This document shows positions 52,065-61,027 of a DNA stretch of 64,000 bases, piece after piece. The stretch is from Streptomyces sp. P9-A4 (GTDB lineage: Bacteria; Actinomycetota; Actinomycetes; Streptomycetales; Streptomycetaceae). Both the position numbers and the translations under genes were made by a program. Every line of letters starts with the position of its first letter. Position 1 is the stretch's first letter. Location: NCBI RefSeq assembly GCF_036634195.1, contig NZ_JAZIFY010000001.1:6768501-6832500 (forward strand), read 5' to 3'. The notes below the pieces were generated by a model. The model was not told where the DNA came from. It did no database searches and saw only the letters and a list, made by a program, of their open reading frames with translations.

Positions 52065-53389
52065 CAGCCCAGCTCCGCGTTCCTGGCCGTACGGAATCCG
52101 GAGAAGATCTGCCGCCGGACCGGCAGGTCCCAGTTCCGGAACGTCCCCCGGCAGGCCACCCGGTCCACCGCGAACGAACCGCCGCGCAGCACCTTGTGCT
52201 CAGGCCCGAAGAACACCTCCGAGTACTCCTTGTACGGGAAGGCCCGGAACCCCGGATACGGCATGAAGTCGCTCGCCGTCCACTCCCACACATCACCGAT
52301 CAACTGCCGTACGCCGAGCGGCGACGCGCCCTCCGGGTAGCTGCCGGCCGCGGCGGGCCGCAGATGCCGCTGCCCCAGGTTGGCGTGTTCGGGCCCCGGG
52401 TCGGCGTCGCCCCACGGGAAACGGCGCGACCGCCCGGACACCGGGTCGTAGCGGGCGGCCTTCTCCCACTCGGCCTCCGTCGGCAGCCTCCGCCCCGCCC
52501 AGCGCGCGTAGGCGTCCGCCTCGTACCAGCTCACGTGCAGGACCGGCTCCTCCTCGGGCACCGGCTCCGTCAATCCGAAGCGGCGGCGCAGCCACTGCCC
52601 GCCGTCCCGCCGCCAGAACAGCGGCGCCGCGATGCCGTGCTCCCTGATCTGCGCCCAGCCCGCCGGCCGCCACCAGCGCGGATCCGTGTAGCCGCCGTCC
52701 GCCATGAAGGCCAGATAGGCGCCGTTCGTGACCGGCGTGGTGTCGAGATGGAAGGCGGGCACGATCCGGGCGTGCGCCGGACGCTCGTTGTCCAGCGCCC
52801 ACGCCTCGTCCGAGGTCCCCATGGTGAACGGGCCGCCGGGGACCAGGACTTCGGTGGGCAGCGGCCCACCCCGGAACGAAGGCGGCGGGGGAGCGGTCAG
52901 CGCCGCCGGACCCTTCCGCAGCTGATGGGTGATCAGCATCGTCTCGTCGTGCTGCTGTTCGTGCTGGGCGATCATCCCGAAGGCGAAAGCCGCGTCGAGC
53001 AGCGGACGCCCCTCGAAGCGGGCCGTCTCCAGCACGTCGAGGACCCGGAGCCGGACGTCCGCCGCGTAGGCGCGGGCCTCGCCGGGGGCGAGCAGCGGCA
53101 GCGAAGGACGGCTGGCACGCGGATGCTCGAAGGCGTCGTACAGCGAGTCGATCTCGGGCCGCAGGGCCTCCTGCCCGGCCACCGCCCGCCACAGCCACTG
53201 CTCCTCCTGGTTGCCGATGTGCGCCAGGTCCCAGACCAGCGGCGACATCAAGGGGGAGTGCTGGGCGGTGAGTTCACCGTCCTCGACACAGGAGGTGAGC
53301 AGCGCCGTACGCGCCCGCGCCAAGGTCAGGGCATCCAGAGCACGCCGCCGCAGGGCACCCGCGTCCGGCTCCGCCTCGGTCGCCGTCAT
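52064..53389 (-). CDS. egtB: Ergothioneine sulfoxide synthase EgtB
   Basis: 441 residues. The N-terminal DinB_2 domain carries the iron-binding histidines: SPLVWDLAHIGNQEEQW and the HEQQHDE pair in GMIAQHEQQHDETML. The C-terminal formylglycine-generating-enzyme-like domain (about 180-440) has VPGGPFTMGTSDEAWALDNERPAH, WEKAARYDP and GDVWEWTASDF. It joins gamma-glutamylcysteine to hercynine with O2. ATG 53389 overlaps the egtA stop by four bases. Confidence 0.96.
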   Translation of the reverse strand: MTATEAEPDAGALRRRALDALTLARARTALLTSCVEDGELTAQHSPLMSPLVWDLAHIGNQEEQWLWRAVAGQEALRPEIDSLYDAFEHPRASRPSLPLLAPGEARAYAADVRLRVLDVLETARFEGRPLLDAAFAFGMIAQHEQQHDETMLITHQLRKGPAALTAPPPPSFRGGPLPTEVLVPGGPFTMGTSDEAWALDNERPAHARIVPAFHLDTTPVTNGAYLAFMADGGYTDPRWWRPAGWAQIREHGIAAPLFWRRDGGQWLRRRFGLTEPVPEEEPVLHVSWYEADAYARWAGRRLPTEAEWEKAARYDPVSGRSRRFPWGDADPGPEHANLGQRHLRPAAAGSYPEGASPLGVRQLIGDVWEWTASDFMPYPGFRAFPYKEYSEVFFGPEHKVLRGGSFAVDRVACRGTFRNWDLPVRRQIFSGFRTARNAELG

Positions 53390-54645
53390 GACGTCACCAC
53401 CTCCAGATCGTCGGCCGGGCAGCTCCCGGGAATCACGTACCGCTCGTGGAAGGCCGCGACCGCCCGACGCACCTCCGGGCCCGCCCCGATCCGGGGCAGC
53501 GCCTCCAGAGCGGCGGCGAACACCGTGCGGGCCGCCGCGTGCAGCTCCGGATCGGCGAGACCGTCGCGGGCCGCCGCCAGCCAGAGCGGATTGCGCGGCG
53601 CGCGGCCGGGACCGGACCGCTCCGCGAGCGGCTTCACCGCCCGGTACACCGTCTCCGCCGCCTCGGGGTCCTCGAACACCGCCGTCGTCACCGCCACCGG
53701 CACCATCCAGCCGTCCGGGCCGGGCTGCGCGTCGACCATCCGCAGTTCCAGATGGCCGCGCGGCCGAACCGGCGGGAACAGCGTCGTCATGTGGTAGCGC
53801 AGGTCGTCCACATCGGCCGGCCGGGGCAGACCCGAACGCAGCCAGTCGCGGAAGGTCAGCCCCTCCGGCACCGCCCACGGCCCCTCGTCGGCCCGCACGC
53901 ACATCACCGGGGTGTCCAGGACGTGTGCCGCCCACTCCGCGCGCGGCTCCCCGTCGGGAGACGGCGCGAGTGCCCGCAGCGGGTCCAGGTCCGTCCACAG
54001 CGACTGCCGCGTCGAGCGCCAGCCCGTACGACGGCCGCCGTTCACCGGGGAGTTGGCGAAGGCGGCCACCAGAACCGCGCCCAGCAGATGCGCGAGCCGC
54101 CACCGACGGTGGTAGCCCAGCGGGCCCGGCTCCTCCAGACCGGCGTCGAGACAGATCTGCACCGAGGCCGAGTCGCACATCATCGCCCGGCCCGCCGGAC
54201 CCGTACGGTCGAGCGCCGTCTCCATCGCGTCGTAACGAGGTTCGTGCAGCACCCGGCCGCGCGGCGCGTGCCACGGGTCCACCCCGTAACCGCTGAGGGT
54301 CAGGCCGAGCGGCCCGAGCGCCGCCCGCACCGCGCCGAGGTCGGCGGCGAGCGAGTCGAGACACTCCATGAGCGATCCGGCCGGGCGCGAGCTGAGCTCC
54401 AGCTGCCCACCGGGTTCGAAGGTCAGGGACGACACCAGCGGCAGCGACCGCACGGTGTCGAGGGCCGCCGCGAGCCTCGGCGGACGGACCGGCAGCCGGG
54501 GGTCGCGCAGCTCGTGCACGAACCACTCCAGCTCCACCCCGACGGTGCGGGGCGGTCCGGTCTTGAAGCAGATACATCGCAGCAGATCCTCCGCCTCACC
54601 CTCGGTGAGAGGGGGGCCGCCGCGCGGTATGCCGCTGGACGACAT
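53386..54645 (-). CDS. egtA: Glutamate-cysteine ligase EgtA
   Basis: 419 residues, GCS2-type fold. N-terminal GVELEWFVHELRDP, then LTFEPGGQLELSSRPAGSLMECL and the metal-site region MMCDSASVQICLD. It makes gamma-glutamylcysteine from glutamate and cysteine with ATP. First gene of the egtABCD operon, with an AGGAGGTG ribosome site and a recognisable vegetative promoter upstream. The C-S lyase EgtE is not in the cluster. Confidence 0.95.
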   Translation of the reverse strand: MSSSGIPRGGPPLTEGEAEDLLRCICFKTGPPRTVGVELEWFVHELRDPRLPVRPPRLAAALDTVRSLPLVSSLTFEPGGQLELSSRPAGSLMECLDSLAADLGAVRAALGPLGLTLSGYGVDPWHAPRGRVLHEPRYDAMETALDRTGPAGRAMMCDSASVQICLDAGLEEPGPLGYHRRWRLAHLLGAVLVAAFANSPVNGGRRTGWRSTRQSLWTDLDPLRALAPSPDGEPRAEWAAHVLDTPVMCVRADEGPWAVPEGLTFRDWLRSGLPRPADVDDLRYHMTTLFPPVRPRGHLELRMVDAQPGPDGWMVPVAVTTAVFEDPEAAETVYRAVKPLAERSGPGRAPRNPLWLAAARDGLADPELHAAARTVFAAALEALPRIGAGPEVRRAVAAFHERYVIPGSCPADDLEVVTS

Positions 54646-54693
54646 CCGTACACCTCCTGGTCATCGGGACGGGTCCCGGGGAGTTGCTGCTTC

Positions 54694-54723
54694 CACCTAA
54701 AGCCACCACCGACCGGCGTGCAA
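54694..54723 (-). promoter_or_regulatory. Probable egt operon promoter
   Basis: Minus strand: -35 TTGCAC (54723-54718), 18-base spacer, -10 TAGGTG (54699-54694), about 50 bases ahead of the egtA ATG. Confidence 0.5.
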
Positions 54724-54861
54724 GAGCGCCCCGAGCCCCCCGGACGCGCCCCCCGTGCCCCCGCCCGACCGAAACCCCACGCCCCGCTCCCGGCGGGACG
54801 CGGCACCGCACCCGGTGAAAATCCGTTGTCCCCGCCGGGCACGGAAGACGAAGCTGGGGCC

Positions 54862-55692
54862 ATGAGTGCACGACTGCGCGCCCTCGCGCGTCAGACCGAG
54901 GAGATCGTCGCCGCGGGCCACTACCGCGCCCCGGACGGCCGGACCGTCTCCCTCGCCGAGGACCTGGCCGCCGCGCTGGCCGGAACCCGTCTCCACGGCC
55001 CCGGGCCCGTCCCCGTCACCCCGGACACCGACCGCGTGCCCACCCTCCACGTCACCCCCGAGAGCAGCCTCCGGGCCGCCCGCCGGATGACCGGCGCCGA
55101 CGCCGACCGCCCGGTCGCCGTCCTGAACTTCGCCTCCGCCCGCAACCCCGGCGGCGGCTACCTCAACGGCGCCCAGGCCCAGGAAGAGGCCCTCTGCCGC
55201 TCCTCCGCCCTCCACGCCACCCTGCTCCGCGCCCCCGCCTACTACGCCCACCACCGCGAGGAAAGGGACGCCTTCTACACCGACCGGGTCATCCACTCGC
55301 CCAGGGTCCCCGTCTTCCGCGACGACCGGGGCACCCTCCTCGACGCCCCCTTCACCGTCGGCTTCCTCACCTCACCCGCGCCCAACGCCGGCGTCGTCCG
55401 CCGCAGCACCCCCGAACGCGCCGGGCTGCTGCCCGCCGCGCTGGCCGCCCGCGCCGAACGCGTCCTGGAGACGGCCGCCGCCTCCGGATACCGGCGGCTC
55501 GTCCTCGGCGCCTGGGGCTGCGGGGTCTTCCAGAACGCCCCGGAGGACGTCGCCGGCGCCTTCAAGGCCCTGCTCACCGGTGACGGCCGCTTCGCCGGCC
55601 ACTTCGAGGAGATCGTCTTCGCCGTCCTGGACCGCGCCCAGGGCGCCCCCACCCTGGCCGCCTTCGCCCGGGTCGTCGCCCCAGCCTCCTGA
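54862..55692 (+). CDS. PARG-like macrodomain protein (TIGR02452 type)
   Basis: 276 residues. It contains PVAVLNFASARNPGGGYLNGAQAQEEALCRSSALH, in which GGG-x7-QEE is the catalytic signature of poly(ADP-ribose) glycohydrolases. Other supports are FTVGFLTSPAPNAG, the ERVLETAAASGYRRLVLGAWGCGVFQNAPEDVAGAF macrodomain helix and the final EEIVFAVLD. Bacterial PARGs hydrolyse ADP-ribose chains; bacterial PARG-like proteins may also act in DNA repair or phage defence. ATG 54862; no clear promoter. Divergent from the egt operon. Confidence 0.88.
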   Translation: MSARLRALARQTEEIVAAGHYRAPDGRTVSLAEDLAAALAGTRLHGPGPVPVTPDTDRVPTLHVTPESSLRAARRMTGADADRPVAVLNFASARNPGGGYLNGAQAQEEALCRSSALHATLLRAPAYYAHHREERDAFYTDRVIHSPRVPVFRDDRGTLLDAPFTVGFLTSPAPNAGVVRRSTPERAGLLPAALAARAERVLETAAASGYRRLVLGAWGCGVFQNAPEDVAGAFKALLTGDGRFAGHFEEIVFAVLDRAQGAPTLAAFARVVAPAS

Positions 55693-55769
55693 CATGCGGC
55701 GCCAGGGGCTCCGTGCCAGGCTGAAGGGATACGGACCATCGTCCGACACCCGTCACGGGAGGCACGATC

Positions 55770-55940
55770 GTGGGCAAGAAACAGACCCGCACGAACCGGG
55801 GAGCCCGTACCGGCGGCCATGAGCACCGCACCGAGGCCACCGCGAAGGAACAGACCTCGACGGCTCCCAAGAGCGAGACCTCGATGCCACTCGTCGAGCA
55901 CGCGTCCCACCGCAAGGAACGGAAGTTCGGCCACAACTGA
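55770..55940 (+). CDS. 56-residue hydrophilic, basic protein
   Basis: GTG 55770 with GGGAGG (55757-55762) seven bases upstream, ending TGA at 55938-55940. The product is all polar: VGKKQTRTNRGARTGGHEH at the start, a Glu/Thr/Ser/Lys middle and HASHRKERKFGHN at the end. It has no hydrophobic core, so it is probably disordered and may bind nucleic acid. No family recognised. Good ribosome site and G/C third positions argue that it is real. A hairpin terminator follows. Confidence 0.7.
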   Translation: MGKKQTRTNRGARTGGHEHRTEATAKEQTSTAPKSETSMPLVEHASHRKERKFGHN

Positions 55941-55974
55941 GCCGGAACGAGAAGCCCTACGGGGGTACGCGAGA

Positions 55975-56003
55975 GGGCCCGGCGCCATGACGGCACCGGG
56001 CCC
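55975..56003 (+). terminator. Terminator after the 56-residue protein gene
   Basis: GGGCCCGGCGCC and GGCACCGGGCCC (one mismatch) around ATGAC. Confidence 0.7.
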
Positions 56004-56047
56004 CCGCGTGTTCACCGGCTCCGGTCTCCGGAACCGACGTCACGGCT

Positions 56048-56069
56048 TCCGGAACCTCGCGGTTCCGGA
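56048..56069 (-). terminator. Terminator of the flotillin operon
   Basis: Perfect 9-bp stem TCCGGAACC / GGTTCCGGA with loop TCGC, 20 bases after the flotillin stop. Confidence 0.75.
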
Positions 56070-56088
56070 GAGCCGCCTCCGGCGCCGG

Positions 56089-57504
56089 CTACTCCCCGTC
56101 GCCGACCGTGATCTCCACGCTCTCCCCCGACGCCCGGGGCGCCGGCGGCACCGCGCCGCCCAGCCGCTCCGGGGCGCCCGGGTTCATCGTGGCGAGCAGC
56201 TGCCGGGCCAGACCGAGACCGGTCCCGCCCATGGTCAGCGCCTTGGCGAACACGTCCGCCATCCCGTCGGCGCCGTTCAGCAGCACCATCTGGTCCACGT
56301 TCCCGAACGCGGAAGCGCCCGCCTGGACGATCTCGGGCCACTTCTCCGCCAACTGCTGCGCGACCACGGCCTCCTGGTTCTCCGCGAGCGCCGCCGCACG
56401 CGCCTTGATCGCCTCGGCCTCCGCCAGACCCTTCGCCCGGGTCGCCTCGGCGACCGCGAGCCCCTTGGCGTGCTGCGCCGCGGCCTCGGCCTCACCTGTG
56501 AGCCGGGTGGCCGTCGCCGCGGCGGCGCTCGCCAGCTCGGTCTCCTTCGCCTCGGCCTCGGCCGCCGAGATCCGGGCGTCACGCTCGGCCGCGGCCAGCG
56601 TCCGGGTCTCGTACGCCATCGCGTCGGCCGGTTTGCGGACCTCCGCCTGGAGCTGCTGCTCCTTGCGGTGTCCCTCCAGCTCGGCGACCCGGGTCTCCTG
56701 GACGACGACCTCCTGGCGGGAGGCCGCGTCGGCCAGCGGACCGGCCTGCCGGGCCCGCGCGGACGCCTGGTCCCGCTCGGCCTGGTAGCCCGCCTGGAGG
56801 ATCTCGCTGTCGCGGGTCGCCTCCGACATCCGGGCCGCGGCCTGCTGCTCGGCCTCGGTCGCCCGCCGGTTCGCCTCGGCCTGCGCGATCCGGGCGTCGC
56901 GCGTGACGGCCGCCGCGTGCGGGGCGGCGAGGTTCTTGATGTACCCGGTCGGGTCCTCGATCTCGTGGATCTGGAGCGAGTCGACGATCAGACCGAGCTT
57001 CTCCATCTCCGTGCCACAGGCCGAACGCGCCTGCCCGGTCAGCTTCTCCCGGTCACGGATCATGTCCTCCACGGTCAACCCGCCGACGATGGCGCGGAGA
57101 TGACCGGCGAAGACGATGTGCACCCGCTCCGACATCAGCTTCTGCTGGTCGAGGAAACGGCGGGCGGCGTTGGCGATCGACACGAAGTCGTCACCGACCT
57201 TGAAGATCACCACACCGCGGACCTTGAGCGGGATGCCCTGGTGGGTGACGCACTCCACCGACAGCTGGGTCTCGTTGAGGTCGAGCGAGAGCTTGCGCAC
57301 CGCCTGCACCCCGGGCAGCACCAGCGTGCCGCGCCCGGTGACGATGCGGAATCCCATCCCCGCGCCGAGGCCTTCGTTCTTGTGGTTGGAACCGGAGATG
57401 ATCAGCGCCTCGTTGGGTTCCGCGACGCGCCACATCATTTTGAACACGATGATGAGAACGGCGAGGGCGCCGACGACGACGCCCGCCAGAATGCCGAAGC
57501 TCAT
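56089..57504 (-). CDS. Flotillin-like SPFH-domain protein
   Basis: 471 residues from ATG 57504. N-terminal TM (about 3-25), then the SPFH/band-7 domain (about 27-200: RVAEPNEALIISGSNH, LPGVQAVRKLSLDLNETQLSVECVTHQGIPLKVRGVVIFKVG). A long Ala/Glu-rich coiled coil (about 200-390, EAxA repeats) and a C-terminal oligomerisation end follow. Flotillins scaffold membrane microdomains. The gene upstream (57588-57818) encodes an NfeD-like OB protein, the usual flotillin partner. GGGGGA precedes the ATG by nine bases. Confidence 0.93.
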   Translation of the reverse strand: MSFGILAGVVVGALAVLIIVFKMMWRVAEPNEALIISGSNHKNEGLGAGMGFRIVTGRGTLVLPGVQAVRKLSLDLNETQLSVECVTHQGIPLKVRGVVIFKVGDDFVSIANAARRFLDQQKLMSERVHIVFAGHLRAIVGGLTVEDMIRDREKLTGQARSACGTEMEKLGLIVDSLQIHEIEDPTGYIKNLAAPHAAAVTRDARIAQAEANRRATEAEQQAAARMSEATRDSEILQAGYQAERDQASARARQAGPLADAASRQEVVVQETRVAELEGHRKEQQLQAEVRKPADAMAYETRTLAAAERDARISAAEAEAKETELASAAAATATRLTGEAEAAAQHAKGLAVAEATRAKGLAEAEAIKARAAALAENQEAVVAQQLAEKWPEIVQAGASAFGNVDQMVLLNGADGMADVFAKALTMGGTGLGLARQLLATMNPGAPERLGGAVPPAPRASGESVEITVGDGE

Positions 57505-57587
57505 GGGCAAGGTCCCCCTTCACCGGAGCCGACGTGGATCCGGTGAAGGGAGTGTGCGCCCGCGACCGCCGCGGCTCAACGGTTCGG

Positions 57588-57818
57588 TCAACTGTCGTAC
57601 GCGGCTGTGACATAGACGGTGCGAGGAGGGAGATGTTCCATGACCATCACCACCGTCCCGACCTCGATCCGCTCCTTGGCCGAGGCCGGATGGGCGAGGA
57701 AGTGCTCGGCGCCGCCCCGGATCCGGACGATCACCTCACCCACGAGGCCGGGCCCCACGGTGCCGGTCACCCGGCCGAGCAGTCCCACCATCGCGGAGTC
57801 CATCGAAGCGTCGTCCAT
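57588..57818 (-). CDS. Short NfeD-like OB-fold protein
   Basis: 76 residues: a beta-rich domain, VGLLGRVTGTVGPGLVGEVIVRIRGGAEHFLAH, then ERIEVGTVVMVMEHLPPRTVYVTAAY. This is the soluble OB-fold end of NfeD proteins without TM helices. NfeD and flotillin genes go together across bacteria, and here the flotillin starts 84 bases downstream on the same strand. ATG 57818 fits a leaderless -10 hexamer. Confidence 0.75.
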   Translation of the reverse strand: MDDASMDSAMVGLLGRVTGTVGPGLVGEVIVRIRGGAEHFLAHPASAKERIEVGTVVMVMEHLPPRTVYVTAAYDS

Positions 57819-57824
57819 GACTGA

Positions 57825-57830
57825 ACGGTA
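57825..57830 (-). promoter_or_regulatory. -10 hexamer TACCGT, probable leaderless promoter
   Basis: Minus-strand TACCGT, six bases, then ATG 57818 of the NfeD-like gene. Confidence 0.45.
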
Positions 57831-57832
57831 CG

Positions 57833-58540
57833 TCAGATCCAGTCGTCCAGAGCGGACATGAATCCGCCGAAGTCGTCCCGGTGGATCGTGTGGCCCGTCC
57901 CCGCCACCGTACGGACGGTGAAGCCGCGGCCTTCCAGCATCCGGGCGGCCCCGGGGGAGACCAGCAGGCTCGGATCGGCGAGGGTGACCAGGGAGGGGAC
58001 ACTCGCGCTCGCCGGCCACAGGTCGGCCCCCACGGACCCCATCAGACCGTGGGCCGTCCGCTCGTCCCAGTCGCGTACCGACGCCATCTCGGTGTCGACG
58101 TCCTCGTCGGACCAGTGCGGGTTGAACCCCTTGATCTGCCCCCGGGTCATCGACTTGCCCCGGACGAAGAGGTCGGCCCGGTAGCCGCCGGGGCCCGCGC
58201 CCAGGTGCCAGGCCGGGTCGGAGAAGACCGCGCGGGCCGGCGCCAGCCGGTCGAGGGCGCCGGCGAGCACGAGCCCGCCGAGCGAATGCCCCAGGGCCAA
58301 TTCCGCACCGGCCGGAAGGGTTTCGACGAGGTCCTCGACGTGGTCCTCCGGCCGGTACGCCTCCGGGCCCGCGGCCCGCCCGCTGGCCCCGTGCCCCCGC
58401 AGGTCCACCGCGACCACCCGGTAGCCGCGCTCCGCGAGCGCCGGTCCTACCCGCCGCCAGGTGCGGTGGTCGGCCATGAGTCCGTGGACGAGCAGGGCGA
58501 TCCGGTCCCCGGATCCCCAGGTGGTGGTGTGCAGGCGCAC
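57833..58540 (-). CDS. Alpha/beta hydrolase
   Basis: 235 residues. IALLVHGLMADHRTW is the oxyanion-hole HG motif, VVAVDLRGHGAS follows, and the nucleophile elbow LALGHSLGGLVLAG has Ser. The catalytic His is in AGTGHTIHRDD, and an Asp in LADPSLLVSP is the likely third residue. The cap is short. Esterase- or epoxide hydrolase-like; substrate unknown. The GTG start at 58540 lies 41 bases after the MFS stop on the same strand, so cotranscription is possible. Confidence 0.9.
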   Translation of the reverse strand: MRLHTTTWGSGDRIALLVHGLMADHRTWRRVGPALAERGYRVVAVDLRGHGASGRAAGPEAYRPEDHVEDLVETLPAGAELALGHSLGGLVLAGALDRLAPARAVFSDPAWHLGAGPGGYRADLFVRGKSMTRGQIKGFNPHWSDEDVDTEMASVRDWDERTAHGLMGSVGADLWPASASVPSLVTLADPSLLVSPGAARMLEGRGFTVRTVAGTGHTIHRDDFGGFMSALDDWI

Positions 58541-58580
58541 GGTGCCGCCTCTCTGACGGTGCTGCGGGCGCCGACGCGGA

Positions 58581-59819
58581 TCAGCGCACGCTGCGGATGG
58601 GGCGCACGGCGAGCGCGCCGAGCACCGACAGTACGGCGGCGATCAGGAACAGCACCGTGTATCCGCCACTGAGCGAGACGATGAGCGAGGCCACGAACGG
58701 GGCGACGATCTGCGGGCCGGCGTTGGCGACGTTGAGGACGCCCATGTCCCGCGCGGCGTCCTCGGCCTTGGGCAGCACCATGGTCACCAGGGCGGTGTCG
58801 ACGGCCATGTAGCAGCCGAAGCCCAGCCCGTTGACGGCGGAGAAGGCGAGCATCGCGGTCCAGCTCGCCGACAGGGCGGGGATGAGCAGGGCGACGGCGG
58901 CGAGCGCGGCGGAGGCGCCGACGAAGAGCTTGCGCCGGTCGAACCGGTCCGAGAGCCAGCCGCCGAGCACGGTGGAGACCATCATGGCGACCGCGTTGAG
59001 CGGCATGAGGATCGCCACCGCCTCCTCGGCGCTCAGCCCGGCGGGCAGCTCGGTGTGGTCCTTGAGGATGTACAGCTGGAACCCGGCGACCGAGAAGTAG
59101 CCCAGGATGAGCAGGGCGCGGCCGATGAAGGCCCAGCGGAAGTCGTGGTTCTTCAGGGCGCTGCCGAAGGCCGCGAGCTGCTCCTTGACGGGCATCGGTG
59201 CCTTGGCGGGCATCCGCTCCTCGCGGGCGCAGGTGGTGAAGAGCACGGCGGTGGCCGCGATGATCGCGCCGAAGACGAGGTAGCCGGTGCGGTAGTGCTC
59301 GGAGAAGGCCGCGCCGACGAGGGCGCCGATCGTCGAGCCGATGGGGAGGCCGAGACCGACGGCCGCGGAGGCCTTGCCCCGGGCGGCGAGCGGGACCCGG
59401 TCGGGCACCACGGAGGTCAGGGCCGCCTGGTAGATGTTCATGACCGCCTGGCCGAGACACCAGACGATGGTCACGAGCAGGATCGTGTGGACGCTGCCGA
59501 GGAGGAACATCACCGGGAGGGCGAGCAGACCGCCGGCGAGGATCCACGGGTTGCGGCGGCCGGTGCGGTCCGAGAGGGCGCCCGCCACCGGGTTGAACAC
59601 GGTGGCGAAGATCGCGGAGATGCCGGAGACGAGGCCGAAGTTCGCCACCTTGTCGACGGGGTCGATCTCCTCGATCTGGAGGGCGAGGAGCATGCCGGGG
59701 ACGCCGATGTACAGGGCGTACATGGCCGTGTTCCCGGCGAGGAGCAGAGGCAGCAGGCCCCGCGTCGGCCGTGCGGTGGCCGAGGGGGAGTCGGGGCCTT
59801 GGGTCGTAGAAAGGGCCAC
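58581..59819 (-). CDS. MFS transporter, sugar-type candidate
   Basis: 412 residues, 12 TM helices. MFS motifs: GALSDRTGRRNPWI after TM2 (the GxxxDRxGRR/K loop) and GWLSDRFDRRKLF in the second half, confirming the duplicated fold. It resembles the GPH/sugar-MFS group (SLC45-like). GTG 59819 follows AGGAGGGCAAC. Divergent from a LacI-type regulator across a 15-bp operator, which suggests sugar-induced expression. Confidence 0.9.
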   Translation of the reverse strand: MALSTTQGPDSPSATARPTRGLLPLLLAGNTAMYALYIGVPGMLLALQIEEIDPVDKVANFGLVSGISAIFATVFNPVAGALSDRTGRRNPWILAGGLLALPVMFLLGSVHTILLVTIVWCLGQAVMNIYQAALTSVVPDRVPLAARGKASAAVGLGLPIGSTIGALVGAAFSEHYRTGYLVFGAIIAATAVLFTTCAREERMPAKAPMPVKEQLAAFGSALKNHDFRWAFIGRALLILGYFSVAGFQLYILKDHTELPAGLSAEEAVAILMPLNAVAMMVSTVLGGWLSDRFDRRKLFVGASAALAAVALLIPALSASWTAMLAFSAVNGLGFGCYMAVDTALVTMVLPKAEDAARDMGVLNVANAGPQIVAPFVASLIVSLSGGYTVLFLIAAVLSVLGALAVRPIRSVR

Positions 59820-59883
59820 GTTGCCCTCCTGAGGAGATCGCCCGGGGGGCGGGCGAGAAGCGGAATCGAATGAGAGAATTACT

Positions 59884-59898
59884 CGTGTCACTGACACG
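59884..59898. promoter_or_regulatory. LacI-type operator CGTGTCA-C-TGACACG
   Basis: Perfect 7-bp dyad around one base, between the MFS and lacI-type starts. A second palindrome, ACACGTGT (59894-59901), overlaps its right arm. Confidence 0.65.
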
Positions 59899-59975
59899 TG
59901 TAAACACTGTGTAGCACTCATTTCAGGCCATCCGCCAGCCCCTGAGCCGGATCGTTCTGGAAAGATGCCGGAGCG

Positions 59976-61010
59976 ATGAGCAAGCCAAGCGAACACTCCC
60001 CCGAACGTCCCGCCGGACGGCCGGTCCCGACCAGCGCCGATGTCGCCCGCCTCGCGGGCGTGTCCCGGGCCACCGTCTCGTACGTCCTGAACAACACCTC
60101 GGCCGTCCGCATCAGCGAGCCCACCCGGCAACGGGTGCGCGAGGCGGCCGAGGAGCTGGGGTACGTGCCGCACGCCGCCGCCCGCAGCCTGCGCGCCGGC
60201 CACAGCCGCATGGTGCTGATGCCCAGCTCCCACGTCCCGGTCGGACCGCTGTACAGCCAGCTCTTCAACGAGTTCCAATGGGCTCTGCGGCGCCTCGACT
60301 ACACCGTGGTCCAGTACGGCAGCGTCGGCCTCGAAGCCGACGAGGCCGCTCGTGCCTGGGCCGAGCTGCGGCCGGTGGCCGTGGTCTCGCTCGGCGAGAT
60401 CCAGCTGACCCCGCAAGGCGTCGAGATCCTCAAGCGGTCCGGGGCGAGGGCCGTGATCACCCTCGGCGCCGGCGGCGTCGAGGGCGCCCACACCCTGGTG
60501 TCGGACCAGACACGCGTCGGCGAGGTGGCCGCCGCCCACCTGATCGAGAGCGGCCGGCGCCGCATCGGGGTCGTCGTGCCGGAGGAGCCGGGGCTCGCGA
60601 TGTTCTCCGGCCCCCGCCTCGAAGGCGCCCGGCGCGCCGCCGAGGGCACCGACGCCACCGTCGTACCCCTGACGCTGCGGTACGACGAGGAGTCGGCCGA
60701 CGCGCTCGCCGGGCGCTGGCGCGAGCTCGGCCTCGACGCCGTCTTCGCCTACAACGACGAGTACGCGATGCTCCTGATGAGGTCGCTCCAGGACGCGGGC
60801 GTCGCCGTGCCCGAGGACACCGCCGTCATCGGCGCCGACGACCTCCTCCTCGGCCGTCTCCTGCGGCCCCGGCTGAGCACCGTACGGTTCGACATGGTGC
60901 GCGGCCGTGAGCTGGCGGAGCTGGTCGACCGGGCCGTACGGGAGCCGGAGGTGCCGCCGCGCACCCGCGCCATGCCGGACTCGCGGGTCATCCGGCGGGA
61001 GTCCAGCTGA
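59976..61010 (+). CDS. LacI-family transcriptional regulator
   Basis: 344 residues. The N-terminal DNA-binding domain is SADVARLAGVSRATVSYVLNNTSAVRISEPTRQRVREAAEELGYVPHAAARSLR with the hinge helix. The ligand domain is a periplasmic-binding fold (to about 340) including VISLG-type strands, GAGGVEGAHTLVSDQTRVGEVAAAHLIESGRRRIGVV and VFAYNDEYAMLLMRSLQDAGVAVPEDTAVIGADD. Probably represses the divergent MFS gene and itself. ATG 59976 follows GGAG. Confidence 0.95.
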   Translation: MSKPSEHSPERPAGRPVPTSADVARLAGVSRATVSYVLNNTSAVRISEPTRQRVREAAEELGYVPHAAARSLRAGHSRMVLMPSSHVPVGPLYSQLFNEFQWALRRLDYTVVQYGSVGLEADEAARAWAELRPVAVVSLGEIQLTPQGVEILKRSGARAVITLGAGGVEGAHTLVSDQTRVGEVAAAHLIESGRRRIGVVVPEEPGLAMFSGPRLEGARRAAEGTDATVVPLTLRYDEESADALAGRWRELGLDAVFAYNDEYAMLLMRSLQDAGVAVPEDTAVIGADDLLLGRLLRPRLSTVRFDMVRGRELAELVDRAVREPEVPPRTRAMPDSRVIRRESS

Positions 61011-61015
61011 GCGCT

Positions 61016-61021
61016 TAGCGT
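61016..61021 (+). promoter_or_regulatory. -10 hexamer TAGCGT, probable leaderless promoter
   Basis: TAGCGT, six bases, then ATG 61028. Confidence 0.45.
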
Positions 61022-61027
61022 CGGTGC

